Notes: generated by a model not told the origin, from the sequence alone. Numbered from the stretch's first letter, positions 43,749-51,685 are shown. The stretch is 64,000 nt of DNA from JBBQER01 sp052148155 (GCA_052148155.1 JBKQIY010000048.1:1-64000), one strand, 5' to 3'. Numbers and translations: made by a program.

Positions 43749-44549
43749 ATGGTCGCCGGTCTTGCCTTCATCGCCACCGCGATCGCCACGGTGTTCGCCC
43801 AGGCGACCGCGGTTCGGTGGTCACGGTCGCGGGCACCGCATCAGGGCGCGTGGACGGTGGCGTTGGCGCTGTTCGCGCTGGCGTCGGCCGCGCTCGCGAC
43901 GGGCGCCTCGACCGGCTGGGATCGGGGCACGTTCCGCGCGTTTTATCTTCTCGGCGCGGTGATCAACGTCCCGTGGCTCGCGCTGGGGACCGTGTACCTG
44001 TTGATGGGCCGCCGGGTCGGGAACCGCGTCCGGGCCGGGCTGCTCGTGTTCACCGGCTTCGGGATCGGGGTGATGCTCGCAGCGCCGATGCACGGCACCA
44101 TCGCCGGCAGTCGGATCCCGGTCGGCAAGGATCACTTCGGCGTGTTGCCACGTGCGCTGGCCGGCACCGGCAGTGGGCTCGGAGCCATCGTGGTGTTCGG
44201 CGGCGCGGCCTGGTCGGCAGTTCGCTTCGCCCGGTCACGCCGGCCTGGGTCGGGCCGCCTGGCCGGAGGCAACGGGCTGATCGCGTTGGGCACCCTCGTG
44301 TTGTCGAGCGGCGGCCTGCTGCAGGGCATCGTCGGCTCGGATGAGGCGTTCGCGTTGACGACCGCGACGGGGATCGCGGTGATCTACGCAGGTTTCGTCG
44401 TCGCGTCGAGCGTTCGACGTCAGGCGGTCGTCTCGTCCGACGGGGTTGGGGACGAACCGGCCTCTGACGGCAGCTCACGTCGCAACAACTTGCCGGCAAA
44501 CGATCGGGGCAGCTCATCAACGAGTTCGACCCGGGTCGGGAGCTTGTAG
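43749..44549 (+). CDS. Uncharacterised seven-helix membrane protein
   Basis: 266 residues from ATG 43749, not recognised. About seven transmembrane segments fill residues 1-220. A Ser-rich hydrophilic tail of ~40 residues then overlaps, in antisense, the last 130 bp of the convergent acyl-CoA ligase gene. The gene is divergent from rex, and the Rex operator lies about 60 bp upstream of its start codon. No catalytic motif is visible. Confidence 0.8.
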   Translation: MVAGLAFIATAIATVFAQATAVRWSRSRAPHQGAWTVALALFALASAALATGASTGWDRGTFRAFYLLGAVINVPWLALGTVYLLMGRRVGNRVRAGLLVFTGFGIGVMLAAPMHGTIAGSRIPVGKDHFGVLPRALAGTGSGLGAIVVFGGAAWSAVRFARSRRPGSGRLAGGNGLIALGTLVLSSGGLLQGIVGSDEAFALTTATGIAVIYAGFVVASSVRRQAVVSSDGVGDEPASDGSSRRNNLPANDRGSSSTSSTRVGSL

Positions 44550-45946
44550 CGCGCGAGGCGGCGGCCGGTGTGGCGCAGCAATTCGACCGGATCGGGATTG
44601 CGGCCGGGTTTGGGGACCACGTACGCGACGATGGTCTCGCCGGTGCGGGGATGAGCCTCGCCGACGACGGCGACATCGGCGACGTCGGCGTGTTGGGCGA
44701 TCACGTGCTCAACTTCGCCGGGATACACGTTGAATCCCGACACGATCACCACGTCTTTGACTCGTTCGACTAACGCGAGCCAGCCGTCGTCGTCGGCGAC
44801 GCCGATGTCGCCGGTGTGCAGCCAGCCGTCACGGTCGAGGACGCGTGCCGACGCTTCCGGGTCGCCCCAATATCCGGCGAACACGTTTGCTCCGCGTACG
44901 AGGATCTCGCCCGGATCGCCGCGGAGGACGTCCTGACCGTCGTCGTCTGTGAGACGGACTTCAACGCCCGGCAAGGGCGGCCCCACCGAACCTGGGCGGG
45001 GCCGCGCCGCGATCGCGCTTGTCGTGACCACCGGTGACGCTTCGGTGAGTCCGTATCCGTCGTGGACGTCGATTGCGAAACGAGCTCGCATCGCGGTCAC
45101 GAGCTCCGGTCGCAGCGGCGCCGCGCCGGAAACACACAGCCGGACCTGCTCGAACGGGTTCGCCGGCGCGACGGCCGGATCGAGGGCGATCCACGCCTCG
45201 AAGATCGCCGGGACCGCGGCAACGACGGTGACGCGATCGGCTTGGACCCGGGTCAGGGTTTCGTTGGGATGGAAGTGGTCGACCAACGACACACCGCCGC
45301 CCGCCATCAATGAGAGGCCGAGCACCACGTTGAGCCCGAACACGTGGAACAACGGAAGCACCGCGAGCGCGACGTCGTCGCGGCCTACCCGTAAGCCGGG
45401 ATGTGCCTGCATCTGGGTCAGGTTGGCCGACAACGAGCCGTGGGTCAGCATCGCCGGCTTGGGCGCGCCCGCTGTCCCGGCCGTGAAGAGCAACACTGCG
45501 AGATCGTCGGCCGCGCGCGTGACCGGCGAACAGGGATCGGCCGGAAGTTGTTGTGGGTCGGCGCCGTCGTAGACGAACACGGGAACCTCGGTCGCACACA
45601 GGGCGCAGGCGCGGCGCGCGAGATCGGCGTAGGCGCTCGACGCAACGACCATTGCGGGCTCGACGACCGACAGCTCGCGTGCGAGTTCAAGTGACGGCGA
45701 TGCGCCGTTGACCGGAACTGCGACCCCTCCTGCGGTCAGGATCGCAAGGTAGGCGCGCACGAACGCGAGCTCGTTGCCGGCCAGCAGCACCACGCGCGCT
45801 CCGGGCTCGATCTGGGTCGCCAGCCGGGCGGCCAACCGGCCGGAGGCGACGGCGAGTGCGCCGAACGTCTCGCGCTGGGGCGCGACGATGGCGGCGTCGT
45901 CGGGCGCGGTGTTCGCAGCCTCCAATAGGACAGCACCCAGATTCAC
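44420..45946 (-). CDS. AMP-binding acyl-CoA synthetase (long-chain fatty acid-CoA ligase type)
   Basis: Adenylate-forming ligase that activates a carboxylic acid with ATP and CoA; 508 residues. Motifs in order: LLFTAGTAGAPKPAMLTH (A3, with KP instead of the usual KG), YGLTEASPVV (A5), DGWLHTGDIG (A7), LVERVKDVVIVSGFNVYPGEVE (A8) and the catalytic lysine in RSFAGKLLRREL. Substrate chain length cannot be read. The frame is open to 46021, but GTG 45946 is preceded at leaderless spacing by TAGCCT and begins the conserved region. Confidence 0.9.
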   Translation of the reverse strand: MNLGAVLLEAANTAPDDAAIVAPQRETFGALAVASGRLAARLATQIEPGARVVLLAGNELAFVRAYLAILTAGGVAVPVNGASPSLELARELSVVEPAMVVASSAYADLARRACALCATEVPVFVYDGADPQQLPADPCSPVTRAADDLAVLLFTAGTAGAPKPAMLTHGSLSANLTQMQAHPGLRVGRDDVALAVLPLFHVFGLNVVLGLSLMAGGGVSLVDHFHPNETLTRVQADRVTVVAAVPAIFEAWIALDPAVAPANPFEQVRLCVSGAAPLRPELVTAMRARFAIDVHDGYGLTEASPVVTTSAIAARPRPGSVGPPLPGVEVRLTDDDGQDVLRGDPGEILVRGANVFAGYWGDPEASARVLDRDGWLHTGDIGVADDDGWLALVERVKDVVIVSGFNVYPGEVEHVIAQHADVADVAVVGEAHPRTGETIVAYVVPKPGRNPDPVELLRHTGRRLARYKLPTRVELVDELPRSFAGKLLRRELPSEAGSSPTPSDETTA

Positions 45947-45954
45947 GCGCCGGG

Positions 45955-45960
45955 AGGCTA
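45955..45960 (-). promoter_or_regulatory. Putative -10 box of the leaderless acyl-CoA synthetase gene
   Basis: TAGCCT on the minus strand, eight bases before GTG 45946; no Shine-Dalgarno sequence. It supports the shorter start. Confidence 0.45.
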
Positions 45961-46003
45961 CGTCCCTTGGCCGCTGAGCTCCGGTTTGGGTCGTGCACGA
46001 CGC

Positions 46004-46051
46004 CGATACAGCCAGAAACACTACCTAGAGTGGTAAATCTGGGCTGTATCG
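46004..46051. promoter_or_regulatory. Long inverted repeat upstream of the acyl-CoA synthetase gene
   Basis: CGATACAGCC (46004-46013) and its exact complement GGCTGTATCG (46042-46051) flank 28 bases that continue the symmetry imperfectly (AGA/TCT, CACT/AGTG). It lies 44 bp upstream of the putative -10 box. It could be a two-site operator for a TetR/FadR-type regulator or a structured element; I cannot tell which. Confidence 0.5.
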
Positions 46052-46309
46052 CTCAAGGATCGCGCGCTCGGTGTCGTTATTTGGGTATCACGCGAGCGGG
46101 CCGCACGGTCGGCGGGGATTGGGAGACCCATCCTCGACGTTGTGGGGACCGCTTCGCCCGAGATCGGGGGTTCCGGTCGTGGTTGTGGGCGTGTGGCCGC
46201 TCCGGTCTTCCCGGGCGGTCACGCAACGTAGCCTCCCAGCCCGCCCCAAAGCGTCCGCACTGCGGCCGGACCCCGAACTCGATCGTTGCCTGGCGTCGCG
46301 TGCAGGCTG

Positions 46310-46396
46310 CTACATCCGAAATGCGAACTGCACGATTGACGCGAGCAGAATGAGCACGAGCAGCGCGACGAGCACCAAACTCGTTCCGGCCCTCAC
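46310..46396 (-). CDS. Possible 28-residue membrane peptide
   Basis: GTG 46396 overlaps the SAM hydrolase stop as GTGA, the same coupling used by real genes in this window. The peptide is one hydrophobic helix (SLVLVALLVLILLASIVQF) with a short basic start and an FRM end. No homologue comes to mind, so evidence rests on position and composition. Confidence 0.4.
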   Translation of the reverse strand: MRAGTSLVLVALLVLILLASIVQFAFRM

Positions 46397-47286
46397 GCGC
46401 GAGCCTCTTTGCGTCCGAGCCCGACGTGCACACCGCGCTCGGGCTGCCCAGCGCTCGCTTCGGTCGACACCGTGATGGCGCTCGCGGCGCGAACGCCGAG
46501 CTCGACGGCTGCCGACCGACGGTCGAGCGCGATCGCGCACATGCCGTAGGAGTCGACGAGCACGACCAGCTCCGCCGGCTTGGCGTCGGCGAACGTTCGC
46601 ACCCATCGTGCTCGGCGGCCCGATCCCACTCCGGCCGCGTCGGACACGATGATTTCCAGCGCGTCGCCGATCTTGGCGCCCGCCTCTTCGAGCTGTTCGG
46701 GCGCGACGTTGAGTTGGCAGTTGCCGTAGCGGTCGACCCACAAGACCTCGCCCGTGATCCGACCGTCCCCGTCGACGTTCGGGAGCGGCACGAGCGCCGG
46801 GGTGAGCAGCACTGGATCCACCTCGGGTCCTAACGCTTCGAGCGGCAGCCCGACCGCGAGGCGGGCGGCCGCGGGGGCCATCACGTCGCGGCCGGCGAAC
46901 GTCGGACCGGGCGCATGGAGCTGATATTCCTCGGCGGTGATCTCGACGACTCGGCGGGGCCCGCCGAGCATGGCGACCGCCGGCGCCAACAGCCCGTTGT
47001 CAGGGCCGACAATCGACGCGTTTTCGACGTCGACGGCGATGCAGCGTCGCTCGGTGCCGACACCCGGGTCGACGACCGCGAGCACGACACCTTCGGGCAG
47101 ATACTGGATCGCGCGTACGAGGGCGAGTGCCCCCGCCCGGACGTCGAAGGGCGGGATTTCGTGGGTGACGTCGACAATGCGGAGTTCGGGGGCGATATCG
47201 AGCATTACCGCGTGACAGACACCGACGAACTCGTCCGCACGGCCGTAGTCCGATAGGAACGACACGAATGGAGGACGATCAGCCAC
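46393..47286 (-). CDS. SAM hydroxide adenosyltransferase (SAM hydrolase, DUF62 family)
   Basis: Hydrolyses S-adenosylmethionine to adenosine and methionine; 297 residues, related to fluorinase/chlorinase. Characteristic features: PFVSFLSDYGRADEFVG at the N-terminus, VLAVVDPGVGTERRCIAV, VGPDNGLLAPA and the C-terminal domain motif LWVDRYGNCQLN. GTG 47286 was chosen because TAGCGT lies seven bases upstream, at leaderless spacing; upstream sequence in frame is not conserved. Confidence 0.92.
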   Translation of the reverse strand: MADRPPFVSFLSDYGRADEFVGVCHAVMLDIAPELRIVDVTHEIPPFDVRAGALALVRAIQYLPEGVVLAVVDPGVGTERRCIAVDVENASIVGPDNGLLAPAVAMLGGPRRVVEITAEEYQLHAPGPTFAGRDVMAPAAARLAVGLPLEALGPEVDPVLLTPALVPLPNVDGDGRITGEVLWVDRYGNCQLNVAPEQLEEAGAKIGDALEIIVSDAAGVGSGRRARWVRTFADAKPAELVVLVDSYGMCAIALDRRSAAVELGVRAASAITVSTEASAGQPERGVHVGLGRKEARA

Positions 47287-47293
47287 GACGCCG

Positions 47294-47299
47294 ACGCTA
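47294..47299 (-). promoter_or_regulatory. Putative -10 box of the leaderless SAM hydrolase gene
   Basis: TAGCGT on the minus strand, seven bases before GTG 47286, with no Shine-Dalgarno sequence. Confidence 0.45.
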
Positions 47300-47305
47300 C
47301 CCCCG

Positions 47306-47330
47306 AAAGAAAAACGCTCGGGAAACCGAG
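47306..47330 (-). terminator. Intrinsic terminator downstream of the HTH gene
   Basis: On the minus strand CTCGG-TTTC-CCGAG is followed by CG and a T-rich run (TTTTTCTTTC). The 5-bp stem is short, but the U-tract is clear and rare in this GC-rich window. Confidence 0.6.
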
Positions 47331-47394
47331 ACGCGACCCGTCCGCGGACGCGCACCTACTCGGTGTGCCTCGGTGTCGACTTCGACCAGCTGCG

Positions 47395-47589
47395 CTATCC
47401 CGCTTGGGTGTAGCCCGACGCGAGATACGTGTCGACGTCGCCTTCGGCGACGCGAAACGACCGGCCTACACGCACAGCCGGCAGCTCGCCAGCTTTGATC
47501 AATCGGTAGACGGTCATCGACGAAACCCGCATCAGGTCCGCCACCTCCTGAACCGTCAAGAAGCGCGCTTTGCTCAATCCATTGCCCAC
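47395..47589 (-). CDS. Excisionase-family helix-turn-helix DNA-binding protein
   Basis: 64-residue MerR/excisionase-type winged-helix protein: FLTVQEVADLMRVSSMTVYRLIKAGELPAVRVGRSFRVAEGDVDTYL. A small HTH gene of this type sits next to proC in many actinobacteria (the Rv0500A position in Mycobacterium), so it is a chromosomal regulator and not a phage remnant. Starts at GTG 47589 after AGGGAG. A palindrome lies 80 bp upstream. Confidence 0.9.
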   Translation of the reverse strand: MGNGLSKARFLTVQEVADLMRVSSMTVYRLIKAGELPAVRVGRSFRVAEGDVDTYLASGYTQAG

Positions 47590-47619
47590 GCGGAACTCCC
47601 TACGCCACCCGCTCCCATA

Positions 47620-47649
47620 AGGGTAGATGGCTGCGCCACGAGTTGTCGA
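47620..47649 (-). promoter_or_regulatory. Putative promoter of the HTH gene
   Basis: Minus-strand TCGACA (complement of 47644-47649) and TACCCT (complement of 47620-47625), 18-bp spacer. A leader of about 25 nt with an AGGGAG site follows. Confidence 0.45.
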
Positions 47650-47668
47650 GGGTCAACTAGCGGGGCGA

Positions 47669-47680
47669 GTGACTAGTCAC
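47669..47680. promoter_or_regulatory. Perfect palindrome upstream of the HTH gene
   Basis: GTGACTAGTCAC, a 12-bp perfect palindrome between the HTH gene and the gene before it, about 20 bp upstream of the predicted -35 box. The related sequence GTCAACTAG lies just beside it. A candidate binding site for the HTH protein or another regulator. Confidence 0.45.
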
Positions 47681-47731
47681 ACCTCGCGCGGGGGCCGCGA
47701 CGGTCGGGCGTGGCCGCCGAATGCGGGCCGA

Positions 47732-48520
47732 TCAGATCGTCCGGCCGACGACTTCGGGGAGCGCGGCCTCGAGGAGCGGGCGGTACGCACCGGGAGCCCG
47801 GTCGGTCCACATCGGCACCACAAGACATGAGCGGTCCCGGCGCCGGGTCAGCGCGAGGGAGCAATGGTCGAGTCCGGCCAACGCGATCACCTCGATGCCG
47901 GCATCGATCGCGACGTCGGCGAACGGCCCGTCGGCGATGACCAGCGCGGGTCGGGGCACGAGGAACAGCCACTCTTGGGGAGCTTCGGGACCACGCGTGT
48001 CACACAGCGAATGTCCGTCGGTCACCACCGCGACTCCGTCGACCCAGCGGATCGCGCGCGCGGCTCGGCCGTCAACGCGCAGCGGAGGAGAGTCGTCATC
48101 GTCGGCCACGTCGGCGCCGCAGCTGCGAGCCAGACGGGCGAGCGCGAGCGACACGCTGAGGAGCGACGCGGGCTGACTCGTCGCCAACGAGATATGCGCG
48201 CCGGTGCTCGCCACCTCGACGATCCGATCGACGGCCCGGGCCATGGCGGCGATCGTGAGCTCCGGATCGATCCGCGGGTCTGCGATCGTGGCGCCGAACA
48301 CGGCATGGACTGCGGTCCATGCCTCGTCGAGGAGGACGGATTGTGTCCGGTCGCGTGCGGCCCGTTCGACGAGCCGGCGAAGCTCCGAGGGTCCGGGACC
48401 GACCGACCGGCCGGCCACATGTGACCGTTCCAAGCGCTGCGCGAGCGTCGGTGGTGGCGCCAACTGTCGATGTCCGACCCTCGACTCGAGCCGGGGAGGG
48501 CGATTGCGCGCCTTGCTCAT
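47732..48520 (-). CDS. Conserved protein of unknown function, coupled to proC
   Basis: 262 residues, not recognised with confidence. The first ~100 residues are basic and probably helical. A C-terminal region of ~150 residues alternates short hydrophobic strands (VDGVAVVTDGHSLCD, EWLFLVPRPALVIADGPFADVAIDAGIEVIALAGLDHCSLAL) suggestive of an alpha/beta fold. The ATG at 48520 overlaps the proC stop as ATGA, so it is co-translated with proC. No signal peptide or membrane segment. Confidence 0.7.
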   Translation of the reverse strand: MSKARNRPPRLESRVGHRQLAPPPTLAQRLERSHVAGRSVGPGPSELRRLVERAARDRTQSVLLDEAWTAVHAVFGATIADPRIDPELTIAAMARAVDRIVEVASTGAHISLATSQPASLLSVSLALARLARSCGADVADDDDSPPLRVDGRAARAIRWVDGVAVVTDGHSLCDTRGPEAPQEWLFLVPRPALVIADGPFADVAIDAGIEVIALAGLDHCSLALTRRRDRSCLVVPMWTDRAPGAYRPLLEAALPEVVGRTI

Positions 48521-49323
48521 CCGGAGGCGCCCAGCTCCCTCGAGCGGCGAGTCGCGGCGCTGACCGCATCGAGGATGGCCGCCCGCAGCCGTGCGGATTC
48601 CAGCTCTCGCAGACCGGCGGCGGTCGTCCCGCCCGGGGAGGTCACCGCGGCCCGGAGGGACGCCGGACCGTCGTGACTCTGCGCCAGCAGCGTGGCCGAG
48701 CCGAGCAGGGTCTGCACCACGAGCCGCTCCGACACGTCTCGTGCGAGGCCGACGAGCACTCCGGCTTCGATCATGGCTTCGGCGACGAGGAAAATGTAGG
48801 CCGGTCCCGAGCCGGAGAGGCCAGTGACCGCGTCGAGTGCCGCCTCGCCGACGATCACGACGATGCCGACCGCGCCGAGCAGCCGTGACGCAAGCTCCAG
48901 GTGTTCGGCGTCGGCGTGGCGGCCGCCCGCGATCGCCGACGCACCCAATCCGACGAGCGCGGGCGTGTTGGGCATCGCACGGACGACCGGCCGGCCCGGC
49001 ACCAACGCCTCGAGCGTGGCGAGGGTCACTCCGGCCGCGATCGACAGCACGAGGGTCGAGGCGCGAAGCGACGACTCGGCGGCGTGCAGGCTCGCGTCGA
49101 TGTCGCCCGGTTTCACCGCCACGATCACGACATCCGCATCGGCGACCGCCCACGCCGGGCTCGGCACGATGCGGACTTTCGGAAACTCCCGCTCGAGTTC
49201 GCGGCGACGTTCGGCGTCGACCTCCGCAACCGCGAGCTCGTCGGGATCCCAGCCACCTTCGAGCAGGCCACCGAGCAGCGCGGAACCCATCTTTCCGCCG
49301 CCGATCAAGGCCACACTCGTCAT
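48517..49323 (-). CDS. proC: Pyrroline-5-carboxylate reductase
   Basis: Last enzyme of proline synthesis; reduces pyrroline-5-carboxylate with NAD(P)H. 268 residues with the dinucleotide motif VALIGGGKMGSALLGGLL, VAVKPGD, the signature VRAMPNTPALVGLG and the C-terminal VTGLSGSGPAYIFLVAEAMIEAGV plus VTSPGGTTAAGL. ATG 49323 has a leaderless-type box (TAGCCT) six bases upstream. Confidence 0.97.
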   Translation of the reverse strand: MTSVALIGGGKMGSALLGGLLEGGWDPDELAVAEVDAERRRELEREFPKVRIVPSPAWAVADADVVIVAVKPGDIDASLHAAESSLRASTLVLSIAAGVTLATLEALVPGRPVVRAMPNTPALVGLGASAIAGGRHADAEHLELASRLLGAVGIVVIVGEAALDAVTGLSGSGPAYIFLVAEAMIEAGVLVGLARDVSERLVVQTLLGSATLLAQSHDGPASLRAAVTSPGGTTAAGLRELESARLRAAILDAVSAATRRSRELGASG

Positions 49324-49329
49324 CGCGCG

Positions 49330-49335
49330 AGGCTA
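49330..49335 (-). promoter_or_regulatory. Putative -10 box of the leaderless proC gene
   Basis: TAGCCT on the minus strand, six bases before ATG 49323, with no ribosome-binding site. Confidence 0.45.
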
Positions 49336-49380
49336 ACCCGACCCCCACCACGGTCGAGGCGAACGATCACTGCACACAGT

Positions 49381-49451
49381 CGGGCCCGAGGAACTTTGGA
49401 ACGGCCCCGCACTTCCCCGAACGGAACCGCCCCTCCCGCACCTCGGGCCCG
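49381..49451. repeat. Intergenic inverted repeat upstream of proC
   Basis: CGGGCCCGAGG (49381-49391) and its exact complement CCTCGGGCCCG (49441-49451) flank 49 bases in which GGAACGG-like words recur. It lies between the ybjN terminator and the proC promoter. It may fold as an RNA hairpin or serve as a DNA site; the function is unknown. Confidence 0.5.
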
Positions 49452-49476
49452 GCAGCTTGCCGCCGCGCTCGCGACG

Positions 49477-49503
49477 GCAAAATGACCGTAGCACTCCCGG
49501 TCA
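49477..49503 (-). terminator. Intrinsic terminator of the mshA-ybjN unit
   Basis: On the minus strand TGACCG, a nine-base loop, CGGTCA, then TTTT. It lies 38 bp beyond the ybjN stop, within a rare AT-rich patch. Confidence 0.6.
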
Positions 49504-49541
49504 ATACAACACCAAGCATCTTAAAACATTCTTATACATGT

Positions 49542-50006
49542 TCAGATGCGTCGGAATGCGATCCCGACCGCGGTTTGGAACCACCGTTCGACGAGCTCGT
49601 AGAGCACGCCGATGATGCGATCGAGCTCGTCGACGTCGAGATGTTCGAGGAGCACGCGGCCCACGAGATAGCAGTCGCCGTCGGGTCCGATCGAGAAGTG
49701 CGCGCCGTAGGTCGTGTGATTGCGCGCCAGCATGAACCGGTACAGCTCTTCGCGATGCGCGCTCGGATCGGGAAGGAAGTACACCTCGTAGCGGAGCGTC
49801 CGCTGATGCAGGTCGAAATAGATCGTGGCGGCGTCACGTCCGTCGCAGCCGAAGCGCACATACCACCGTGGGATCTGCGGGTCGTATTCGACAACCTGCA
49901 CCCACGGTTCGAGGGCGACGGGTCCTTCGAGATGCGCCGCGATCAGCGCATGTTTCGCGGCGCGGAAGCCCTCGTCGAGCGCGAGGTCGCGGCCGTCGAC
50001 GGTCAC
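49542..50006 (-). CDS. YbjN domain-containing protein
   Basis: 154-residue YbjN/TY-type protein related to type III secretion chaperone folds (PF10722): TIYFDLHQRTLRYEVYFLPDP, RFMLARNHTTYGAHFSIGPDGDCYLVGRVLLEHLD. Biochemical role unknown. A ybjN-like gene follows mshA in many actinobacteria, as here. GTG 50006 starts one base after the mshA stop. Confidence 0.85.
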   Translation of the reverse strand: MTVDGRDLALDEGFRAAKHALIAAHLEGPVALEPWVQVVEYDPQIPRWYVRFGCDGRDAATIYFDLHQRTLRYEVYFLPDPSAHREELYRFMLARNHTTYGAHFSIGPDGDCYLVGRVLLEHLDVDELDRIIGVLYELVERWFQTAVGIAFRRI

Positions 50007-50007
50007 G

Positions 50008-51255
50008 TCAGTCGCAGCGCACGAGACCCCGGGCGACGAGATCGCCGTACAGGCGTCGCAGCCGCGCCGCGGTGATGCTCCACGAGTACTTGCGTGATCG
50101 AGCCGACGCGACCGCCCCGATCTCCGCCGCGAGCACGGGATCTTCAAGCAACATCGCGACCGGAGCGGCGTACGCCGCAGGATCACGATCGTCGACGAGG
50201 AAACCGGTGGCGCCGTCGTCGACGAGCGACCGCAGCCCACCGACCGACGCCGCGACCACGGGCGTGCCGCAGGCGGCGGCTTCGAGCGCAACCAGGCCGA
50301 AGGACTCGGCGCGCGAAGGCACGATGCACACGTCGGCAGCTCGATAGAAGTCGGCCAGTGTGGTGTGCGGCTGGGGTGGCACAAAATGCACGTTGGACGC
50401 GACGCCGAGCTCGTGCGCGAGGTCGCGGACGCGGGCGAGTTCGCGTTGGCCGTCGGGGCCGCTCGGGCCGCCGACCACCAGGAGCATCGCATTCGGGTCG
50501 TGCAGCTCCGCCAGGCAGCGCACCGCCAGGCCGACCCCTTTCAGAGGTTGGATCCGTCCGGCGAACAGCAACATGCGCCGACCGTCGAGTCCGAGCCGAT
50601 CTTTGGCGACACGGGCATCGGCGGGGAAGAACACCGAGTGGTCGACGCCCGGCGGGACGACCTCGATCCGTTCCGGCACCGCGCCGTAGCGCGTCGCGAG
50701 TTGCTCGCGCTCAGAGTTGGTGGACGCGAGCATCAGGTCCGAACACGCGATCACCTGGTGCTCGACCCGCGCCCGTTCTTCGGGGTCGTCGTCGATTCCG
50801 GCATCGGCTTTGACGCGCGCCAGCGTGTGGAACGTCGCGACCATCGGGAGATCGCGCAGATGCTTGAGCTTGTGCGCGACCGCGCCGGACAACCAGTAGT
50901 TCGCGTGCAACACCTCGACTGGGGGACCTGCGTCGAGAATCCTGGCGGTTTCGGCGACGAATTCGTCGACGAGGCTGGGCAGCTCGTAACGAGGGATCGC
51001 CGTCTGCGGGCCGGCCTTCACGTGAACGACCCGGAACCCAGGTTCGACGTCGACCACGTGAGATTGGGTCGGGTCCTCGGCGCGCGTGTACACGTCGCAC
51101 GAGACACCGGCGCGGGCGAGCGCCGACGCGAGCGCTCGCACATAGACGTTCATGCCGCCACCGTCGCCGGCGCCGGGCTGGGCCAGCGGCGAAGTGTGCA
51201 TGCTGAAGACCGCCACGCGCCGAACGGCGCCGGACGATTCGTCGCGGCCAGACAT
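50008..51255 (-). CDS. mshA: D-inositol-3-phosphate glycosyltransferase (mycothiol biosynthesis)
   Basis: GT4-family enzyme that transfers GlcNAc to inositol-3-phosphate, the first step of mycothiol synthesis; 415 residues. The N-terminal GDGGGMNVYVRALASALARAG is the MshA signature; HANYWLSG, VATFHTLARVKADAG and the GT4 C-terminal motif PSRAESFGLVALEAAACGTPVVAA are present. ATG 51255 has TAGTCT seven bases upstream (leaderless pattern). It marks the host as a mycothiol-producing actinobacterium. Confidence 0.95.
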   Translation of the reverse strand: MSGRDESSGAVRRVAVFSMHTSPLAQPGAGDGGGMNVYVRALASALARAGVSCDVYTRAEDPTQSHVVDVEPGFRVVHVKAGPQTAIPRYELPSLVDEFVAETARILDAGPPVEVLHANYWLSGAVAHKLKHLRDLPMVATFHTLARVKADAGIDDDPEERARVEHQVIACSDLMLASTNSEREQLATRYGAVPERIEVVPPGVDHSVFFPADARVAKDRLGLDGRRMLLFAGRIQPLKGVGLAVRCLAELHDPNAMLLVVGGPSGPDGQRELARVRDLAHELGVASNVHFVPPQPHTTLADFYRAADVCIVPSRAESFGLVALEAAACGTPVVAASVGGLRSLVDDGATGFLVDDRDPAAYAAPVAMLLEDPVLAAEIGAVASARSRKYSWSITAARLRRLYGDLVARGLVRCD

Positions 51256-51262
51256 GGGCGGG

Positions 51263-51268
51263 AGACTA
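51263..51268 (-). promoter_or_regulatory. Putative -10 box of the leaderless mshA gene
   Basis: TAGTCT on the minus strand, seven bases before ATG 51255. Confidence 0.4.
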
Positions 51269-51307
51269 CCCAAGCGACCGCCAGCTACTCGGCAGCGCCC
51301 CGACTCG

Positions 51308-51685
51308 TCAGCCGGCGGCGTCTTCGCGGTCGTCTTGTTGGAAGGAACGGTAGATCTCGAGCAGGACCTGTTTTTGGCGCTCGGAAAGGCTCGGGTCCCG
51401 CAGCACGGTGGTGACGAGGTCGGGCGGTTCGCCCTGTTCGTCGAGAATCCCTGCTCGCACGTAGAGCGTCTCAGCGGAGATGCGCAACCCGCGAGCGATG
51501 CCTTGGAGGATCTCGGCGGAAGGTTTCCGCAAGCCACGCTCGATCTGGCTGAGATAGGGATTCGAGATGCCGGCGAGCTCGCTCAGCTTCCGCAACGACA
51601 GCCGCGCGTTGCGGCGCTGGTCGCGGATGAAGTCACCCAGATCGTGCAGTCGCGTCTCGAGCGACTCCAGCGACTCAGATCTCAT
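51308..51685 (-). CDS. XRE-family transcriptional regulator
   Basis: 125 residues: a lambda-repressor-type HTH (GDFIRDQRRNARLSLRKLSELAGISNPYLSQIERGLRKPSAEILQGIARGLRIS, residues ~17-70), then a tail ending in a helix (LSERQKQVLLEIYRSFQQDD). The HTH resembles the mycobacterial Rv0474 type. The ATG at 51685 overlaps the upstream RsiG-like gene as ATGA, so the two regulators are co-produced. Target genes cannot be inferred. Confidence 0.9.
   Translation of the reverse strand: MRSESLESLETRLHDLGDFIRDQRRNARLSLRKLSELAGISNPYLSQIERGLRKPSAEILQGIARGLRISAETLYVRAGILDEQGEPPDLVTTVLRDPSLSERQKQVLLEIYRSFQQDDREDAAG

Noticed and set aside
47395..47589. Excisionase annotation suggesting an integrated mobile element
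   Set aside because: No integrase, attachment-site repeat or phage gene is near, and this HTH gene beside proC is a conserved chromosomal arrangement in actinobacteria.
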